A DNA stretch of 64,000 nt from Acidobacteriaceae bacterium (GTDB lineage Bacteria > Acidobacteriota > Terriglobia > Terriglobales > Acidobacteriaceae). The notes below the pieces were generated by a model. That model was not told where the DNA came from. It did not search any database and was given only the letters and a program-made list of their open reading frames with translations. Location: NCBI GenBank assembly GCA_003134855.1, contig PLCS01000009.1, forward strand, positions 257,911 through 321,910, written 5' to 3'. A program made the translations under genes and the position numbers. The first letter of the stretch is position 1; every line of letters starts with the position of its first letter. Of the stretch, positions 15,648 to 26,047 are shown one piece after another.

Positions 15648-18442
15648 CCTTTTTCCTTTAACTCACTTTGCAACTCTTCCAGCAGATTCAGCGCCTGCAA
15701 CGGCGTCAGCGAGTTCACATCCGTCGCTTCGATGCGGTCCACAATGCGCTGCGAGAGCGGCGTGAAGATGGTCAACTGCACCGGCTCGGCAGCCGTTTCC
15801 ACCTGCACGCTCTGCCGCTCCTGCTTTTCATGCTGGCGGAGCACGTGCCTGGCCCGCTCGATGACGGCCATGGGCAGCCCCGCCAGCCGCGCCACCTCGA
15901 TGCCATAACTCTTGCTGGCCGCTCCCGGCTCAATATTGTGCAGAAAGACAATCCCGCCCGCCGCCTCCTTCACGCCCACGCGCAGATTACGGACGCGCGG
16001 CAGTTTCTCGGCGAGCATAGTCAGCTCATGATAGTGCGTGGCGAAGAGCGTGCGCGCGCCGCTCTCCGCATGAAGAAATTCGACCGTCGCCCAGGCCAGC
16101 GAAAGCCCGTCGAAGGTCGCCGTTCCGCGCCCCATCTCGTCGAGCAGGATCAGCGAACGATTCGTCGCCGTGTTCAGAATCGTCGCCGTCTCGGTCATCT
16201 CGACCATAAATGTAGATCGGCCCCGCGCCACGTTGTCGCTCGCTCCTATGCGCGTGTAAATCCGGTCCACGAGGCCAAAGCGCAAACTCTCCGCAGGCAC
16301 AAAGCTGCCCATCTGCGCCAGCAGCACCAGCATCGCCGCCTGGCGCAGATAGGTGCTCTTGCCGCCCATGTTAGGGCCAGTTATAAGTAATAAACTCGGT
16401 CCCTCGCCCGCCGCGTTCAAATAAATGTCGTTCGGAATAAAGCGTCCCTCGCGCGTCTCCTCCATCCACTGCTCGATCACCGGATGACGGCCCGCAACAG
16501 CCTCGATCACAGGCTCTTCGGAGATTGTGGGCCGCATATACCGCCGTCCCGCCGCGAGATGCGCGAAGTTCGTCAGCAAGTCCGCCTCCGCCACGGCAGC
16601 CGAGGAGCGTTTGATTCGCCCCGCGGCCTCCAGCACGGCTTGCCGCAGTTCGGCGAAGATCCGCTTCTCAATTTCGATGGAGCGCTCGTGCGCCGAGAGA
16701 ATCTTGCGCTCATAATCCTTTAACTCCGGCGTGGTAAACCGCTCCGCATTGACCAGGGTTTGTTTGCGCTCATAATCAGCCGGCGCCAGGGCCATGTTCG
16801 CCTTGGTGATTTCAATGTAATAGCCGAAAACCGAGTTATAGCGCACTTTCAGCGAAGAGATCCCGGTCCGCGTGCGCTCCCGCTCCTCGATGGCCGCAAT
16901 CTGCTGACGGCCCGTCGTCGAAATCGCACGCAGTTCATCCAGCTCAGCGTCCACGCCCGCCGCAATTGCGCCGCCATCGACCAGAGTCAGCGGAGGCTCC
17001 TCGACCAGCGTGGTTGCAATCCGCGCCGTCACGTCTTCGAGCGTGTCCAGCCGCTCGGCCAGTTCACACCACCGCGCCGCCCGCATCGCATTGAGCGACT
17101 TCTTCAATCCCGGCAGACGGCTCAGACTGCTGGCGAGCGCTCGCACGTCTCGCGCTCCCGCCGAATCCAGCGACAACCGCGCCAGCAATCGTTCCAGGTC
17201 GAGAAGACCCGCAAACGCTCGCCGAATCTCCTCGCGCCTGACCAGATTCCCATGCGCCTCAGCGACGGCCTCGTAGCGAGCTTCCAAGGCCTCGGCGTCC
17301 ACCAACGGCCGCAGAATCGTAGCCCGCAGCAGCCGTTTGCCCATCGGAGTCTGGCAGGCGTCCAGCGTGTTGAAGAGCGTTGCCCGCGCGTCTTGCCCGG
17401 CAAAGAGCGGTTCCACTAATTCGAGGTTGCGCACCGTCACCTGATCCAGCTCCAACGCCGTCGAGTGCTCCTCGAATCGCAGACTGTCAATGTGCAGCGC
17501 CTCGTTCCGTTGCGTCGTGCGCACATAGTGCAGCACCGCCCCGGCCGCAATCGCCGCCGCCGGGTGATCGCTCAACCCATAGCCTTCGAGCGAGCGCACA
17601 TTCAACTGACGCTCCACCAGGGGCACGGCAAACTCCCGCGTCCAGACCCAGTCCTCGATGCGCGTCCGCGCCGCAATCCGCTCCAGTTGCGCGGGCAGCT
17701 CCGCGCTCGCGGCGGTGAGCACCTCGGAGGAGCCGGCCTTGAGAATCTCGTCCACCGCCTGCTGCCGGGCCGAGGCGCCGCTGAACTCCGCCGTGCGGAA
17801 CTCGCCGGTGGAAACGTCGAGGAGGGCTACCGCGCAGATCAGGCCGCCTGCTGCCGATGAACTTTCGGCTTTGAAGGGGAGCGGCTTCAGCTGCGCCGTT
17901 CGTGGTCCGGATTCAAGCAGGGCTTTAGCCCCTGAGGTATGTTTTTTCTCGACCCCGCCTCCAGCCTCGAAATACGCCGCCAGAAAATTGTTCTGCTCCT
18001 GGCCCAGCCCGGCATCCAGAGCGGTTCCCGGCGAAAGCACGCGGGTCACCTCGCGCCGGACAATTTTTTTCGTCAGCTTGGGATCCTCCATCTGGTCGCA
18101 GAGGGCGATGCGGTAGCCCTTGCGCAGCAGGCGCGTCAGGTAGCTTTCGACCGCGTGATAAGGTACCCCGCACATCGGCTGGGCCCGCTCCCGATCGCGC
18201 GCTGTCAGCGTCAGTTGCAGCTCCCGGCTGGCCGTCACCGCATCGTCGTAGAAAAGCTCGTAGAAATCTCCCATGCGGAAGAACAGCAGCGCATCGGGAT
18301 TCTCCCGCTTAGCCGCCGTCCATTGGCGCATGAAGGGGGTCAGCTCCGCGGAACCCTTGTCCGCAGGGGGAATTGACGGAGTCTCGGATTGGTTGTCGTC
18401 TCGAATCACGTTGGCTATAAGAGTATCGCGGCGGGACGGCAA
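15644..18442 (-). CDS. mutS: DNA mismatch repair ATPase MutS with an in-frame repeat insertion
   Basis: A 932-residue mismatch-recognition protein that clamps on mispaired bases and recruits MutL. The Phe-x-Glu mismatch reader lies in FFRMGDFYELFYDD. The Walker A motif is LITGPNMGGKSTYLRQ (~686-700), followed by the DEMGRGTATFDG Walker B/signature region. Residues ~165-193 (TSGAKALLESGPRTAQLKPL and on) interrupt the connector domain between NNFLAAYFE and ICAVALLDVSTGEFR. Their DNA looks like an intergenic palindromic repeat. The first ~35 residues before LTPFMRQW are extra compared with E. coli. It heads the operon with nagZ, anmK and a binding protein. Confidence 0.95.
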   Translation of the reverse strand: MPSRRDTLIANVIRDDNQSETPSIPPADKGSAELTPFMRQWTAAKRENPDALLFFRMGDFYELFYDDAVTASRELQLTLTARDRERAQPMCGVPYHAVESYLTRLLRKGYRIALCDQMEDPKLTKKIVRREVTRVLSPGTALDAGLGQEQNNFLAAYFEAGGGVEKKHTSGAKALLESGPRTAQLKPLPFKAESSSAAGGLICAVALLDVSTGEFRTAEFSGASARQQAVDEILKAGSSEVLTAASAELPAQLERIAARTRIEDWVWTREFAVPLVERQLNVRSLEGYGLSDHPAAAIAAGAVLHYVRTTQRNEALHIDSLRFEEHSTALELDQVTVRNLELVEPLFAGQDARATLFNTLDACQTPMGKRLLRATILRPLVDAEALEARYEAVAEAHGNLVRREEIRRAFAGLLDLERLLARLSLDSAGARDVRALASSLSRLPGLKKSLNAMRAARWCELAERLDTLEDVTARIATTLVEEPPLTLVDGGAIAAGVDAELDELRAISTTGRQQIAAIEERERTRTGISSLKVRYNSVFGYYIEITKANMALAPADYERKQTLVNAERFTTPELKDYERKILSAHERSIEIEKRIFAELRQAVLEAAGRIKRSSAAVAEADLLTNFAHLAAGRRYMRPTISEEPVIEAVAGRHPVIEQWMEETREGRFIPNDIYLNAAGEGPSLLLITGPNMGGKSTYLRQAAMLVLLAQMGSFVPAESLRFGLVDRIYTRIGASDNVARGRSTFMVEMTETATILNTATNRSLILLDEMGRGTATFDGLSLAWATVEFLHAESGARTLFATHYHELTMLAEKLPRVRNLRVGVKEAAGGIVFLHNIEPGAASKSYGIEVARLAGLPMAVIERARHVLRQHEKQERQSVQVETAAEPVQLTIFTPLSQRIVDRIEATDVNSLTPLQALNLLEELQSELKEKG
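17866..17947 (-). repeat. Palindromic repeat-like element inside mutS (family F)
   Basis: Read on the minus strand, the element starts ATACCTCAGGGGCTAAAGCC and runs through GCAGCTGAAGCCGCTCCCCT. It holds small palindromes (GGGGCTAAAGCCC; AGCGGCTTCAGCT). This type of sequence is normally found between acidobacterial genes, as recalled rather than searched. Here it is in frame and adds about 28 residues to MutS. Confidence 0.55.
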
Positions 18443-18611
18443 CGGGGTAGCCTGCTCCCGTAAGCCGGGAAAATTCGTCTCTATTACCAGCGATTACCTT
18501 CCGGTTGCGCCCGCGCTTCTTGCCTTGGGCGCGAAAGATTAAAATCGAATCAGGCGGGCAAATTGGCGCGTTCATGCCCGGTTATTGCCGAGCTGAAGTC
18601 GCAAGACATTG

Positions 18612-19247
18612 ATGCGAAATGAGCAGGAGCAGATGGAACCGATTTCCACCGACTTTCCCCAGTCCGAACCAACCCTCGACCCTGGCGCAGACCTGAACCT
18701 GCCGACTCCCGTCCCAACGCCCGCGCCGTCGCTTCAATCCAGCGGCATTGGGCTGTGGGTGCGGGATTTACTGGTCTCCGCGGCCGCCTCGGTGCTCATC
18801 ATCACCTTTCTTTACCAGCCGGTGCGCGTGGAAGGCACCAGCATGTTGCCGCGGCTGGAGGATCAGGACCGCCTTTTCATCAACAAGTTCGTCTACAAAT
18901 TCACCTCCATCGAGCGCAGTGACGTGGTGGTCTTCCATTATCCCCGCGACCCTGAGAAGAGCTACATCAAGCGGGTGATCGCGTTGCCCGGCGACCGGCT
19001 GCGCATCGACCACGGCACGGTCTGGCTAAACGGCAGGCCGCTGCGCGAGAGCTACGTCCCCGAGGAGTTCCACGACAGCCGCTCAATGGCGGAGATGGTG
19101 GTTCCCGAGGACGCGTTCTTCATGATGGGCGACCACCGCTCCATCTCCTCCGACAGCCGCGAATTCGGTCCCGTCGAGCGCTCGCTGATCTACGGAAAAG
19201 CTGTCTTCGTCTACTGGCCGGCGCGCGACGCGGGCGCGGTGCGCTGA
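18612..19247 (+). CDS. lepB: Type I signal peptidase
   Basis: A 211-residue membrane serine protease that cleaves signal peptides after Sec or Tat export. One membrane segment (LLVSAAASVLIITFLYQ) follows a Pro-rich cytoplasmic N-terminus. The catalytic Ser is near residue 77 in GTSMLPRLEDQDRLF and the Lys near residue 120 in SYIKRVIALPGDRLRIDHG. Box E is GDHRSISSDSREFGPV. An ATG at 18633, 3 bases after AGGAG, and a TTG at 18609 are alternative starts. It is divergent from mutS, with about 170 bases between for both promoters. Confidence 0.95.
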   Translation: MRNEQEQMEPISTDFPQSEPTLDPGADLNLPTPVPTPAPSLQSSGIGLWVRDLLVSAAASVLIITFLYQPVRVEGTSMLPRLEDQDRLFINKFVYKFTSIERSDVVVFHYPRDPEKSYIKRVIALPGDRLRIDHGTVWLNGRPLRESYVPEEFHDSRSMAEMVVPEDAFFMMGDHRSISSDSREFGPVERSLIYGKAVFVYWPARDAGAVR

Positions 19248-19250
19248 GGC

Positions 19251-20474
19251 TTATTTGACCAGATCGCGCAGCGAGTCAATGAACTTGTTCCCGACAAAGT
19301 AGGACAGGAACCCGATCGTCATTGCGCCCCACACGTCCAGTACCGAAATCTTGATGGGAAACTGCGTGTCGGAGAGGCGCGAGGCGACGATTGTGAAAGC
19401 AGCGCTGAGGATAGCCACTCCAAGCGCATCTCGAAGAATCATGAAGAGAAGAATAAGGCCTTCGCGGCTGAGTGCCTTGCCCATCCCCGTGAGTCCCTTA
19501 TCGGAAGTTACAAGAGAGAAAAAGTCACCGATGGGGCCGTCTGCGCTGCGCACGGTCACCACAAGATATGCGAGCAATCCGCCCACAACGGCAAAGATGA
19601 TAATCAGCGTCTGGTCAATACCAACCTGGAAGGTCGCGCTCTGCCCAAAGGAGCGCGATGGGTAGTAGTAGCACAAGGGTCCGAGCGCGTTCATATCGCA
19701 GACTGCGAACCGGCCGGAGACAAAGTATTCATAATTGCCGGGCGTGAAATCGAAGGCGCGCTTGATGGATCCGAGCGTGCCGGGGTTGCAGGATTTCGCG
19801 TAAGCGGCTTGCAGATCCCTCTGATACGGGGTCATAGGCGCGCTGACTACGGACGTACCTGAAGAAGAGGCAGCCGGTTGAGGGTTGGAACCTTCCTTTT
19901 GTAATTCCGCGTTGAGTTTATCCTGCTGCTCGGCGGTGAACGCCTGCTGCGAGAGATTGAAGAAGACCGTCAGGTGATCCTGCGGCAGCAGGATGAGCGT
20001 AGGCTGCAGCATGATGGTGGAGTTGGAAGTCCCCGCCAAGGGCATTACGCACAATGAGTCGGACGGGGTAACAATCGCGTGCGTCAATAGTTGCAGGGAT
20101 CTGGTCTCGATAATCACCGGGCGATTGGAGACATTCTGAATCTCCGCGGCAATGTTCGAGTTCGAGCCGAGCTTGAGGGGAATCTCGGATGGGATTAGGG
20201 AGATCTTCAAGAAATTTTCGGTCTGCACAGTGGCCGCGGGGCTCGTTGCAGTTGCCAACTGTCCCGGCGGTGTCGTGGTGTTGCTCTCCGGTGGGGGATT
20301 CTGAGGTGGAACTTTGGGAGCAGTGGCGCCGGGCTTGACGTTTGGCTTGGCGTTGGTTGCTTGCACCGGTGGTGGCGCCGAGGTGGCGAACTGCGCATGG
20401 ACCGTGATGGCGCCGAGGGCGGCAACAGCCAAAATTGCCGCGCAAAGCGGAAGAGGAAGTCGAGGTTTGCTCAT
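19251..20474 (-). CDS. Exported/membrane protein with Pro-rich linker and C-terminal helices, unknown function
   Basis: A 407-residue protein that begins at ATG behind CAGGAGAAG; the longer frame upstream lacks support. A signal peptide (LPLCAAILAVAALGAITVHA) leads into a Pro/Thr/Gln-rich linker and an Ig-like outer domain (LIPSEIPLKLGSNSNIAAEI). At the C-terminus there are four likely membrane helices, including TLIIIFAVVGGLLAYLVVTV and VWGAMTIGFLSYFVGNKFI. Four cysteines sit in the outer part just before the helices. I do not recognise the family. It converges with lepB, with stop codons 3 bases apart. Confidence 0.6.
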   Translation of the reverse strand: MSKPRLPLPLCAAILAVAALGAITVHAQFATSAPPPVQATNAKPNVKPGATAPKVPPQNPPPESNTTTPPGQLATATSPAATVQTENFLKISLIPSEIPLKLGSNSNIAAEIQNVSNRPVIIETRSLQLLTHAIVTPSDSLCVMPLAGTSNSTIMLQPTLILLPQDHLTVFFNLSQQAFTAEQQDKLNAELQKEGSNPQPAASSSGTSVVSAPMTPYQRDLQAAYAKSCNPGTLGSIKRAFDFTPGNYEYFVSGRFAVCDMNALGPLCYYYPSRSFGQSATFQVGIDQTLIIIFAVVGGLLAYLVVTVRSADGPIGDFFSLVTSDKGLTGMGKALSREGLILLFMILRDALGVAILSAAFTIVASRLSDTQFPIKISVLDVWGAMTIGFLSYFVGNKFIDSLRDLVK

Positions 20475-20679
20475 TGTCTTCTCCTGGGGGATGGGAGTGA
20501 CGGTATGGCCATTTCCGCACACAAAGCTAAAGAAGTCAATAAGAAAGAGCAAATTTGTTTGCGTTTGGCTAAGCCCGGGCTGCGCCTCTGACCATGGCAG
20601 CGATCGGGGTAACCCAGAGCAGGAAATTTCACAGCCCGAATTCTGTTAGAATCGATAGAATCCACTCCTCGGAGAGGCA

Positions 20680-21828
20680 ATGCAATCGATTTTAGCGCTC
20701 GAAGACGGGCGTATCTTCCGTGGCCTCGGCTATGGGCACCCAGGCGAATGCCGGGGCGAGGTCGTTTTCAATACTTCCCTTACCGGCTACCAGGAGATCG
20801 CCACCGACCCCTCCTATGCCGGGCAAATCGTCGTTCTCACCAACCCCCAGATCGGCAACTACGGCACCAACCAGGCGGATAACGAGTCGGCCAAGCCCTA
20901 TATCGAGGGCCTGATCGTCCGCGAGTTCTCGCCTATCAGCTCCAATTGGCGCTCCGAGCAGGTTACCGACGAGTACATGGAGCGCTATTCCGTTCCGGTG
21001 CTGGCCGAGATCGACACCCGCGCCCTGGTTCGCCACCTGCGCACTTACGGCGTGATGCGCGGCGTGATTTCGACAGCGGAGAGCGACACAGACGTTCTGG
21101 TGGCCAAGGCCCGCGGCATTCGCAAGATGGACGGCACCGACCTGGCGCGCGTGGTCTCGACCAAGTCGGCCTATTCCTTCGACGCGACCGATAGCCGCAA
21201 CCAGACGGGCGATCCTTTACTGGCGGTGGGTTTTAACCAAAGCGCGGACGGGCGGAAGCCCCTCCATGTCGTAGCCTACGACTTCGGTATCAAGCAGAAC
21301 ATTTTGCGGATGCTGGTGCGCGAGGGCTGCCGGGTCACGGTGGTTCCGGCCGAAACCAGCGCCGAGGATGTCTTCGACCTGAAGCCAGACGGCGTCTTCC
21401 TCTCCAACGGCCCCGGCGATCCCGAGCCGGTCGATTACGCCGTGCGCGCGATTCGCAAATTCCTGGGCCGCGTGCCGGTCTTCGGAATTTGTTTGGGCCA
21501 TCAACTCACCGGTATCGCCCTGGGCGGCAAGACTTACAAGCTCAAATTCGGCCATCACGGCGGCAACCACCCGGTGCGCAACAACCTCACCGGCAAAGTG
21601 GAGATTACGGCGCACAACCACAACTTCGCCGTCGATCCGGACTCGATCAACGCCAACGAAGTCGAGCTTACGCACGTGGACCTGAACGACCAGACGCTGG
21701 AAGGCCTGCGCCACCGGACGCTGCCGCTCTTCAGCGTGCAGTACCACCCCGAAGCCGCTCCTGGTCCGCACGATTCGAATTACTTATTCCGCGACTTCCG
21801 GCGCATGATGGAGGAGTGGAAGGGATGA
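20680..21828 (+). CDS. carA: Carbamoyl-phosphate synthase, small (glutaminase) subunit
   Basis: A 382-residue class I glutamine amidotransferase that supplies ammonia to CarB for carbamoyl phosphate, the precursor of pyrimidines and arginine. The N-terminal domain opens [14 protein letters not shown]. The glutaminase domain has the nucleophile Cys271 in [17 protein letters not shown] and the His/Glu pair in [19 protein letters not shown] precedes the ATG. A short extra stretch ([11 protein letters not shown]) lies between the two domains. carB follows after one intervening small gene. Confidence 0.97.
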   Translation: MQSILALEDGRIFRGLGYGHPGECRGEVVFNTSLTGYQEIATDPSYAGQIVVLTNPQIGNYGTNQADNESAKPYIEGLIVREFSPISSNWRSEQVTDEYMERYSVPVLAEIDTRALVRHLRTYGVMRGVISTAESDTDVLVAKARGIRKMDGTDLARVVSTKSAYSFDATDSRNQTGDPLLAVGFNQSADGRKPLHVVAYDFGIKQNILRMLVREGCRVTVVPAETSAEDVFDLKPDGVFLSNGPGDPEPVDYAVRAIRKFLGRVPVFGICLGHQLTGIALGGKTYKLKFGHHGGNHPVRNNLTGKVEITAHNHNFAVDPDSINANEVELTHVDLNDQTLEGLRHRTLPLFSVQYHPEAAPGPHDSNYLFRDFRRMMEEWKG

Positions 21829-22466
21829 GGCGCTGGCTCCCACTCCTGGCGTTGTTAGCGGGGCTGGGGTGTTCTATTTCCTTTGCTCAGACTAAAGTAC
21901 AGAACGACCCATTCAGTCAGTATCTAACCGGAATCAAGGCAAGTAGACCAGAGCCTTCGTTGGTGCGCTTCGCTCAAGAGTGCGGAGTCGATCTGAAAAT
22001 AGTTGTACCCCGTTATGCTGACCTTCCAGATAATACATGGATTCTCGTCAATGATTTGGCGAAAGGTATCCACGGGCTGGAAACTGATTTCTTTGTGACT
22101 GTGGCTGTGTGGAAACAGGGAGACCGAATTCTGGTCGAGATGTGGGAGATGCAATTGGATGTCGAGAATGAGAATAGGACATTCTATTGCATGGCTAAGC
22201 GAAAGATAACGGCTGAAGAGTTTTCAGATTGGATGCTGCCGGAGATTTTGCAGAATGGTAATGAGAAACCGGGATGGGGATATGAACAGCACTGGAAAAT
22301 GACGGCTGCAGGAAAGTTTGAGAGAACCTTTCATGGGTTTGTATATTTCAATGGGGAAGCAATTTCCGAACCAAAACTCGACGAGAAGACAAGAAAAGGA
22401 TTGAACTGGACGCCAAAGGTGCTGACCTGGAGTGATCTGAAGCTGCCTGCAGCATTGCTGCGATGA
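21825..22466 (+). CDS. Small secreted protein lying between carA and carB, unknown function
   Basis: A 213-residue protein whose ATG overlaps the carA stop (ATGA) and has GGAAGGG just upstream, so translation is coupled to carA. A signal peptide ([20 protein letters not shown]) precedes a soluble domain with patches such as [20 protein letters not shown]. Its body is visibly richer in A+T than carA and carB. I do not recognise a family or see catalytic residues. A secreted protein inside a nucleotide-biosynthesis operon is odd and suggests an insertion into the operon. Confidence 0.65.
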   Translation: MRRWLPLLALLAGLGCSISFAQTKVQNDPFSQYLTGIKASRPEPSLVRFAQECGVDLKIVVPRYADLPDNTWILVNDLAKGIHGLETDFFVTVAVWKQGDRILVEMWEMQLDVENENRTFYCMAKRKITAEEFSDWMLPEILQNGNEKPGWGYEQHWKMTAAGKFERTFHGFVYFNGEAISEPKLDEKTRKGLNWTPKVLTWSDLKLPAALLR

Positions 22467-22556
22467 ACTGAGAACAAGGTGGGTTTTTCACGGGCGCAGT
22501 TTTGGCCGTACTGCTAGGTAAGACAACTTACTGGGCTTTTAAGGGTAAACAGAACA

Positions 22557-25500
22557 ATGCCACGCAGAAATGACATTCAGAAGATACTGGTGATCGGCTC
22601 GGGGCCGATTGTGATTGGCCAATCGGCGGAGTTTGATTACTCCGGCACGCAAGCCTGCAAGGCTCTCAAGCAGGAGGGCTACGAGGTAGTGCTGGTGAAC
22701 TCCAACCCGGCCACCATCATGACCGATCCCGACCTCGCCGACCGCACTTACATCGAGCCGCTCACGCGCGAGTACGTTGAGGAGATCATCCGTATTGAGG
22801 CCGAGATGCTGGCCAATGGCCCCGGCCTTCCATCGGGTGGAAATGGCGTTGACGGCGCGGGCGCAAACCTTCCCGGCAAGTTCGCGCTGCTGCCCACGGT
22901 CGGCGGGCAGACGGCGCTCAACCTTGCTGTCGATCTGGCCGACGCAGGGATTCTCGACAAGTACAACGTCGAGCTGATCGGCGCGAAGCTGGAGGCAATC
23001 AAGAAGGCCGAGGACCGCCTGCTCTTTAAGGACGCGATGCTCCGCATCGGCCTGGATGTTTCCAAATCCGCGCTGGTGAATAATCTGCGCGACGGCCTGG
23101 AGTTTGCCTCCAAGTTAGGCTTCCCAGTGCTGATTCGCCCCAGCTTCACGCTGGGCGGCACGGGTGGCGGCATTGCCTACAACCGCGAAGAGTTGATGGA
23201 GATTCTGGCGCGCGGACTTGACCTTTCTCCAGTGCACGAGTGCCTGATCGAAGAGAGCGTGCTCGGCTGGAAAGAGTTCGAGCTGGAAGTTATGCGCGAC
23301 TTAGCCGACAACGTCATCATTATTTGTTCGATTGAAAACTTCGACCCGATGGGCGTGCATACCGGCGACTCGATTACCGTGGCTCCGGCACAGACTCTCA
23401 CCGACCGCGAGTACCAGAAGATGCGCGATGCGGCCATAGCTGTGATGCGCGAGATCGGCGTGGAGACCGGCGGCTCCAACGTGCAGTTTGCCATCAATCC
23501 TGTTGATGGGCGAATGACAGTGATCGAGATGAATCCGCGCGTCTCGCGTTCCTCGGCGCTGGCCTCGAAGGCTACCGGCTTCCCCATCGCCAAGATCGCC
23601 GCGAAGTTAGCCGTGGGTTACACGCTCGATGAGATTCCCAACGACATTACGCGCAAAACTCCGGCTTGCTTTGAGCCGACGATTGATTATGTCGTCGTAA
23701 AAATTCCCAAGTGGCAGTTTGAGAAGTTTCCCGGCGCGGACGAAACGCTCGGCCCGCAGATGAAGTCGGTGGGCGAGGTGATGGCCATTGGCCGCACCTT
23801 CAAGGAAGCGCTGATGAAGGCCTGGAGGGCTTTGGAAACCGGCAAGAAGACCGGCGCGGAGGTTCTTGATCCGCGGCGACTGACGCAGATGCTGGTCACT
23901 CCGAGGCCGGAGCGGCTGGGTTATATCCGTTATGCCTTCGAGCGCGGCATGAGCGTGCGCGAGGTGGCGCGGCTTACCACCATGGATCCCTGGTTCCTGC
24001 ATCAGATTCGCGAGATCACTCTTGCCCAAAGCGCGATTGCGCAAACCACGCCGGAGACCATCGGCACCGAAGAACTCCGCCACCTCAAGCGCCTGGGGTT
24101 GAGCGACGAGCGCATCGCGACGGAGTGGAAGCTGGAAGGCCACCCCGGCACGCAACAGGTTCGCGAACTGCGCGAAAGGAAGGGAATCAGGCCGGTTTTC
24201 AAGTTAGTGGACACCTGCGCCGCCGAGTTCGAGTCGATGACTCCCTACTTATATTCGACGTATGACGAAGAGGACGAAGCGCCGCCGACGCAAACTCCCA
24301 AAGTTATTATTCTAGGTTCGGGACCGAATCGCATCGGGCAGGGGATCGAGTTTGATTACTGCTGCTGCCACGCGGCCTTTGCGCTCCGGGAAGACGGCTA
24401 CGAAACCATCATGGTCAACTGCAATCCAGAGACCGTTTCGACCGATTATGACACCAGCGACCGGCTTTACTTTGAGCCGCTGGTGCTGGAAGACGTGCTG
24501 GCGATTTATAACCATGAGTCGCAATCGGGCGCCGAGGTCGGAATGATTGTGCAATTCGGCGGGCAGACCCCGCTGAATCTGGCAAAGAGGCTGCTTGCGG
24601 CCGGCGTGCCCATTATCGGCACCTCTCCAGAGTCGATTGACCTAGCCGAAGACCGCAAGCGCTTCGGCAAGCTGCTCGATGAGCTGCAGATTCCGCAGCC
24701 CGCGGGCGGCACGGCCACCAGCGTCGAGGAAGCTCTGGCCATCGGCGAGCGCATCGGCTATCCGGTGCTGGTGCGTCCGAGTTATGTGCTGGGCGGCCGC
24801 GCGATGGTGATTGCTTATGACGCCGAGGCAGTGACGCGCTATATGCGCGAGGCAGTCGAGTACTCGCAGGAGCGGCCGGTGCTGGTCGATCATTTCCTGG
24901 AGAACGCGGTCGAAGTGGACGTAGACGCGCTGTGTGACTCCAAGGATGTTATTATCGCCGGCATCATGCAGCATATTGAAGAGGCGGGCATTCATTCCGG
25001 CGACTCATCGTGCGTGCTGCCTGCCGTGAGCATCCGCGAAAGCACGCTGGAAACTCTGCGCACTTATACGCGCAAGCTGGCTCTCTCGCTCAAGGTGATC
25101 GGCCTGGTCAATTTGCAGTTTGCCATTCAGCGCGACGCCCAGGGCGAGGACCACGTATACGTGATCGAAGTGAACCCGCGCGCCTCGCGCACCGTGCCCT
25201 ATGTCTCTAAGGCGACGGGAATTCCGCTGGCTAAGATCGCCGCGCGGCTGATGACCGGCCGCAAGCTGAGTGAGTTATTGCCCGCCCAGTTAGCCACGGG
25301 CAAGGATTTAGAAACCGGGACACATTCTTATGTAAAATCGCCGGTCTTTCCCTGGAATAAATTTGCCGGCGTCGATACGGTACTAAGTCCGGAGATGAAG
25401 TCTACCGGGGAGGTGATGGGCGTCGCCGCCACCTTTGGCGAGGCCTTCGCCAAGGCGCAGCTTTCCGCCGGCCAGGTGCTGCCCACCGGCGGCACGGTCT

Positions 25501-25895
25501 TTTTCAGCGTCAACGACCACGACAAGGAGGCGGCTGTCGACTTAGTGCGCCGCTATATGGAGCTAGGCTTCAAGATTGTCGCTACCGAGGGCACGGCGAA
25601 TGTGCTGGAAAAATCCGGCCTCGCTGTTGAGCGTGTCTTCAAGGTCAAGGAAGGCCGGCCTAACATTGTTGATCTGATCAAGGGCGACCGCATTCAGCTT
25701 GTTATTAACACCCCGCGCGGGCAGGACACCTTCTTTGATGAGAAGGCCATTCGCCGGGCCGCGGTGCTGGCGCGCATTCCTACTATCACCACTATCGCCG
25801 CCGCGCAGGCCGCCGTCGAGGGCATCAGCGCGATGCAGCGCCACCAGACCACGGTTTACGCACTGCAACATTTGCACGCTGTGACTTGCGGGTGA
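22557..25895 (+). CDS. carB: Carbamoyl-phosphate synthase, large subunit
   Basis: A 1112-residue ATP-dependent synthase with two homologous halves. The first begins [20 protein letters not shown] and the second [20 protein letters not shown], each followed by an ATP-grasp domain. The C-terminal methylglyoxal-synthase-like allosteric domain starts near [20 protein letters not shown]. Compared with E. coli there are about 25 extra residues (~84-108, [20 protein letters not shown] and on) before [12 protein letters not shown]. An in-frame Gly-rich insertion there is unusual. It lies 90 bases after the small gene that follows carA. Confidence 0.97.
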   Translation: MPRRNDIQKILVIGSGPIVIGQSAEFDYSGTQACKALKQEGYEVVLVNSNPATIMTDPDLADRTYIEPLTREYVEEIIRIEAEMLANGPGLPSGGNGVDGAGANLPGKFALLPTVGGQTALNLAVDLADAGILDKYNVELIGAKLEAIKKAEDRLLFKDAMLRIGLDVSKSALVNNLRDGLEFASKLGFPVLIRPSFTLGGTGGGIAYNREELMEILARGLDLSPVHECLIEESVLGWKEFELEVMRDLADNVIIICSIENFDPMGVHTGDSITVAPAQTLTDREYQKMRDAAIAVMREIGVETGGSNVQFAINPVDGRMTVIEMNPRVSRSSALASKATGFPIAKIAAKLAVGYTLDEIPNDITRKTPACFEPTIDYVVVKIPKWQFEKFPGADETLGPQMKSVGEVMAIGRTFKEALMKAWRALETGKKTGAEVLDPRRLTQMLVTPRPERLGYIRYAFERGMSVREVARLTTMDPWFLHQIREITLAQSAIAQTTPETIGTEELRHLKRLGLSDERIATEWKLEGHPGTQQVRELRERKGIRPVFKLVDTCAAEFESMTPYLYSTYDEEDEAPPTQTPKVIILGSGPNRIGQGIEFDYCCCHAAFALREDGYETIMVNCNPETVSTDYDTSDRLYFEPLVLEDVLAIYNHESQSGAEVGMIVQFGGQTPLNLAKRLLAAGVPIIGTSPESIDLAEDRKRFGKLLDELQIPQPAGGTATSVEEALAIGERIGYPVLVRPSYVLGGRAMVIAYDAEAVTRYMREAVEYSQERPVLVDHFLENAVEVDVDALCDSKDVIIAGIMQHIEEAGIHSGDSSCVLPAVSIRESTLETLRTYTRKLALSLKVIGLVNLQFAIQRDAQGEDHVYVIEVNPRASRTVPYVSKATGIPLAKIAARLMTGRKLSELLPAQLATGKDLETGTHSYVKSPVFPWNKFAGVDTVLSPEMKSTGEVMGVAATFGEAFAKAQLSAGQVLPTGGTVFFSVNDHDKEAAVDLVRRYMELGFKIVATEGTANVLEKSGLAVERVFKVKEGRPNIVDLIKGDRIQLVINTPRGQDTFFDEKAIRRAAVLARIPTITTIAAAQAAVEGISAMQRHQTTVYALQHLHAVTCG

Positions 25896-26047
25896 GGAAT
25901 TCCGGGTCGACTCGATCGATGAAAGCGCATCTTGTTGTTGAAACAAAGACAGCAACTTAGCTCCTGATTCGCGGGGTTAGCGAGTCAGCAAGTTGGCGGG
26001 TTTCCGCGAGAGTCCGGGTTTCCGCGTCAACCTATTACAATACAGCC

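Noticed and set aside
18443-18611. Promoter elements between mutS and lepB
   Set aside because: Hexamers resembling -35 and -10 boxes were seen (TTGCCT, TAAAAT) but the spacing (14) does not fit, so none is reported.
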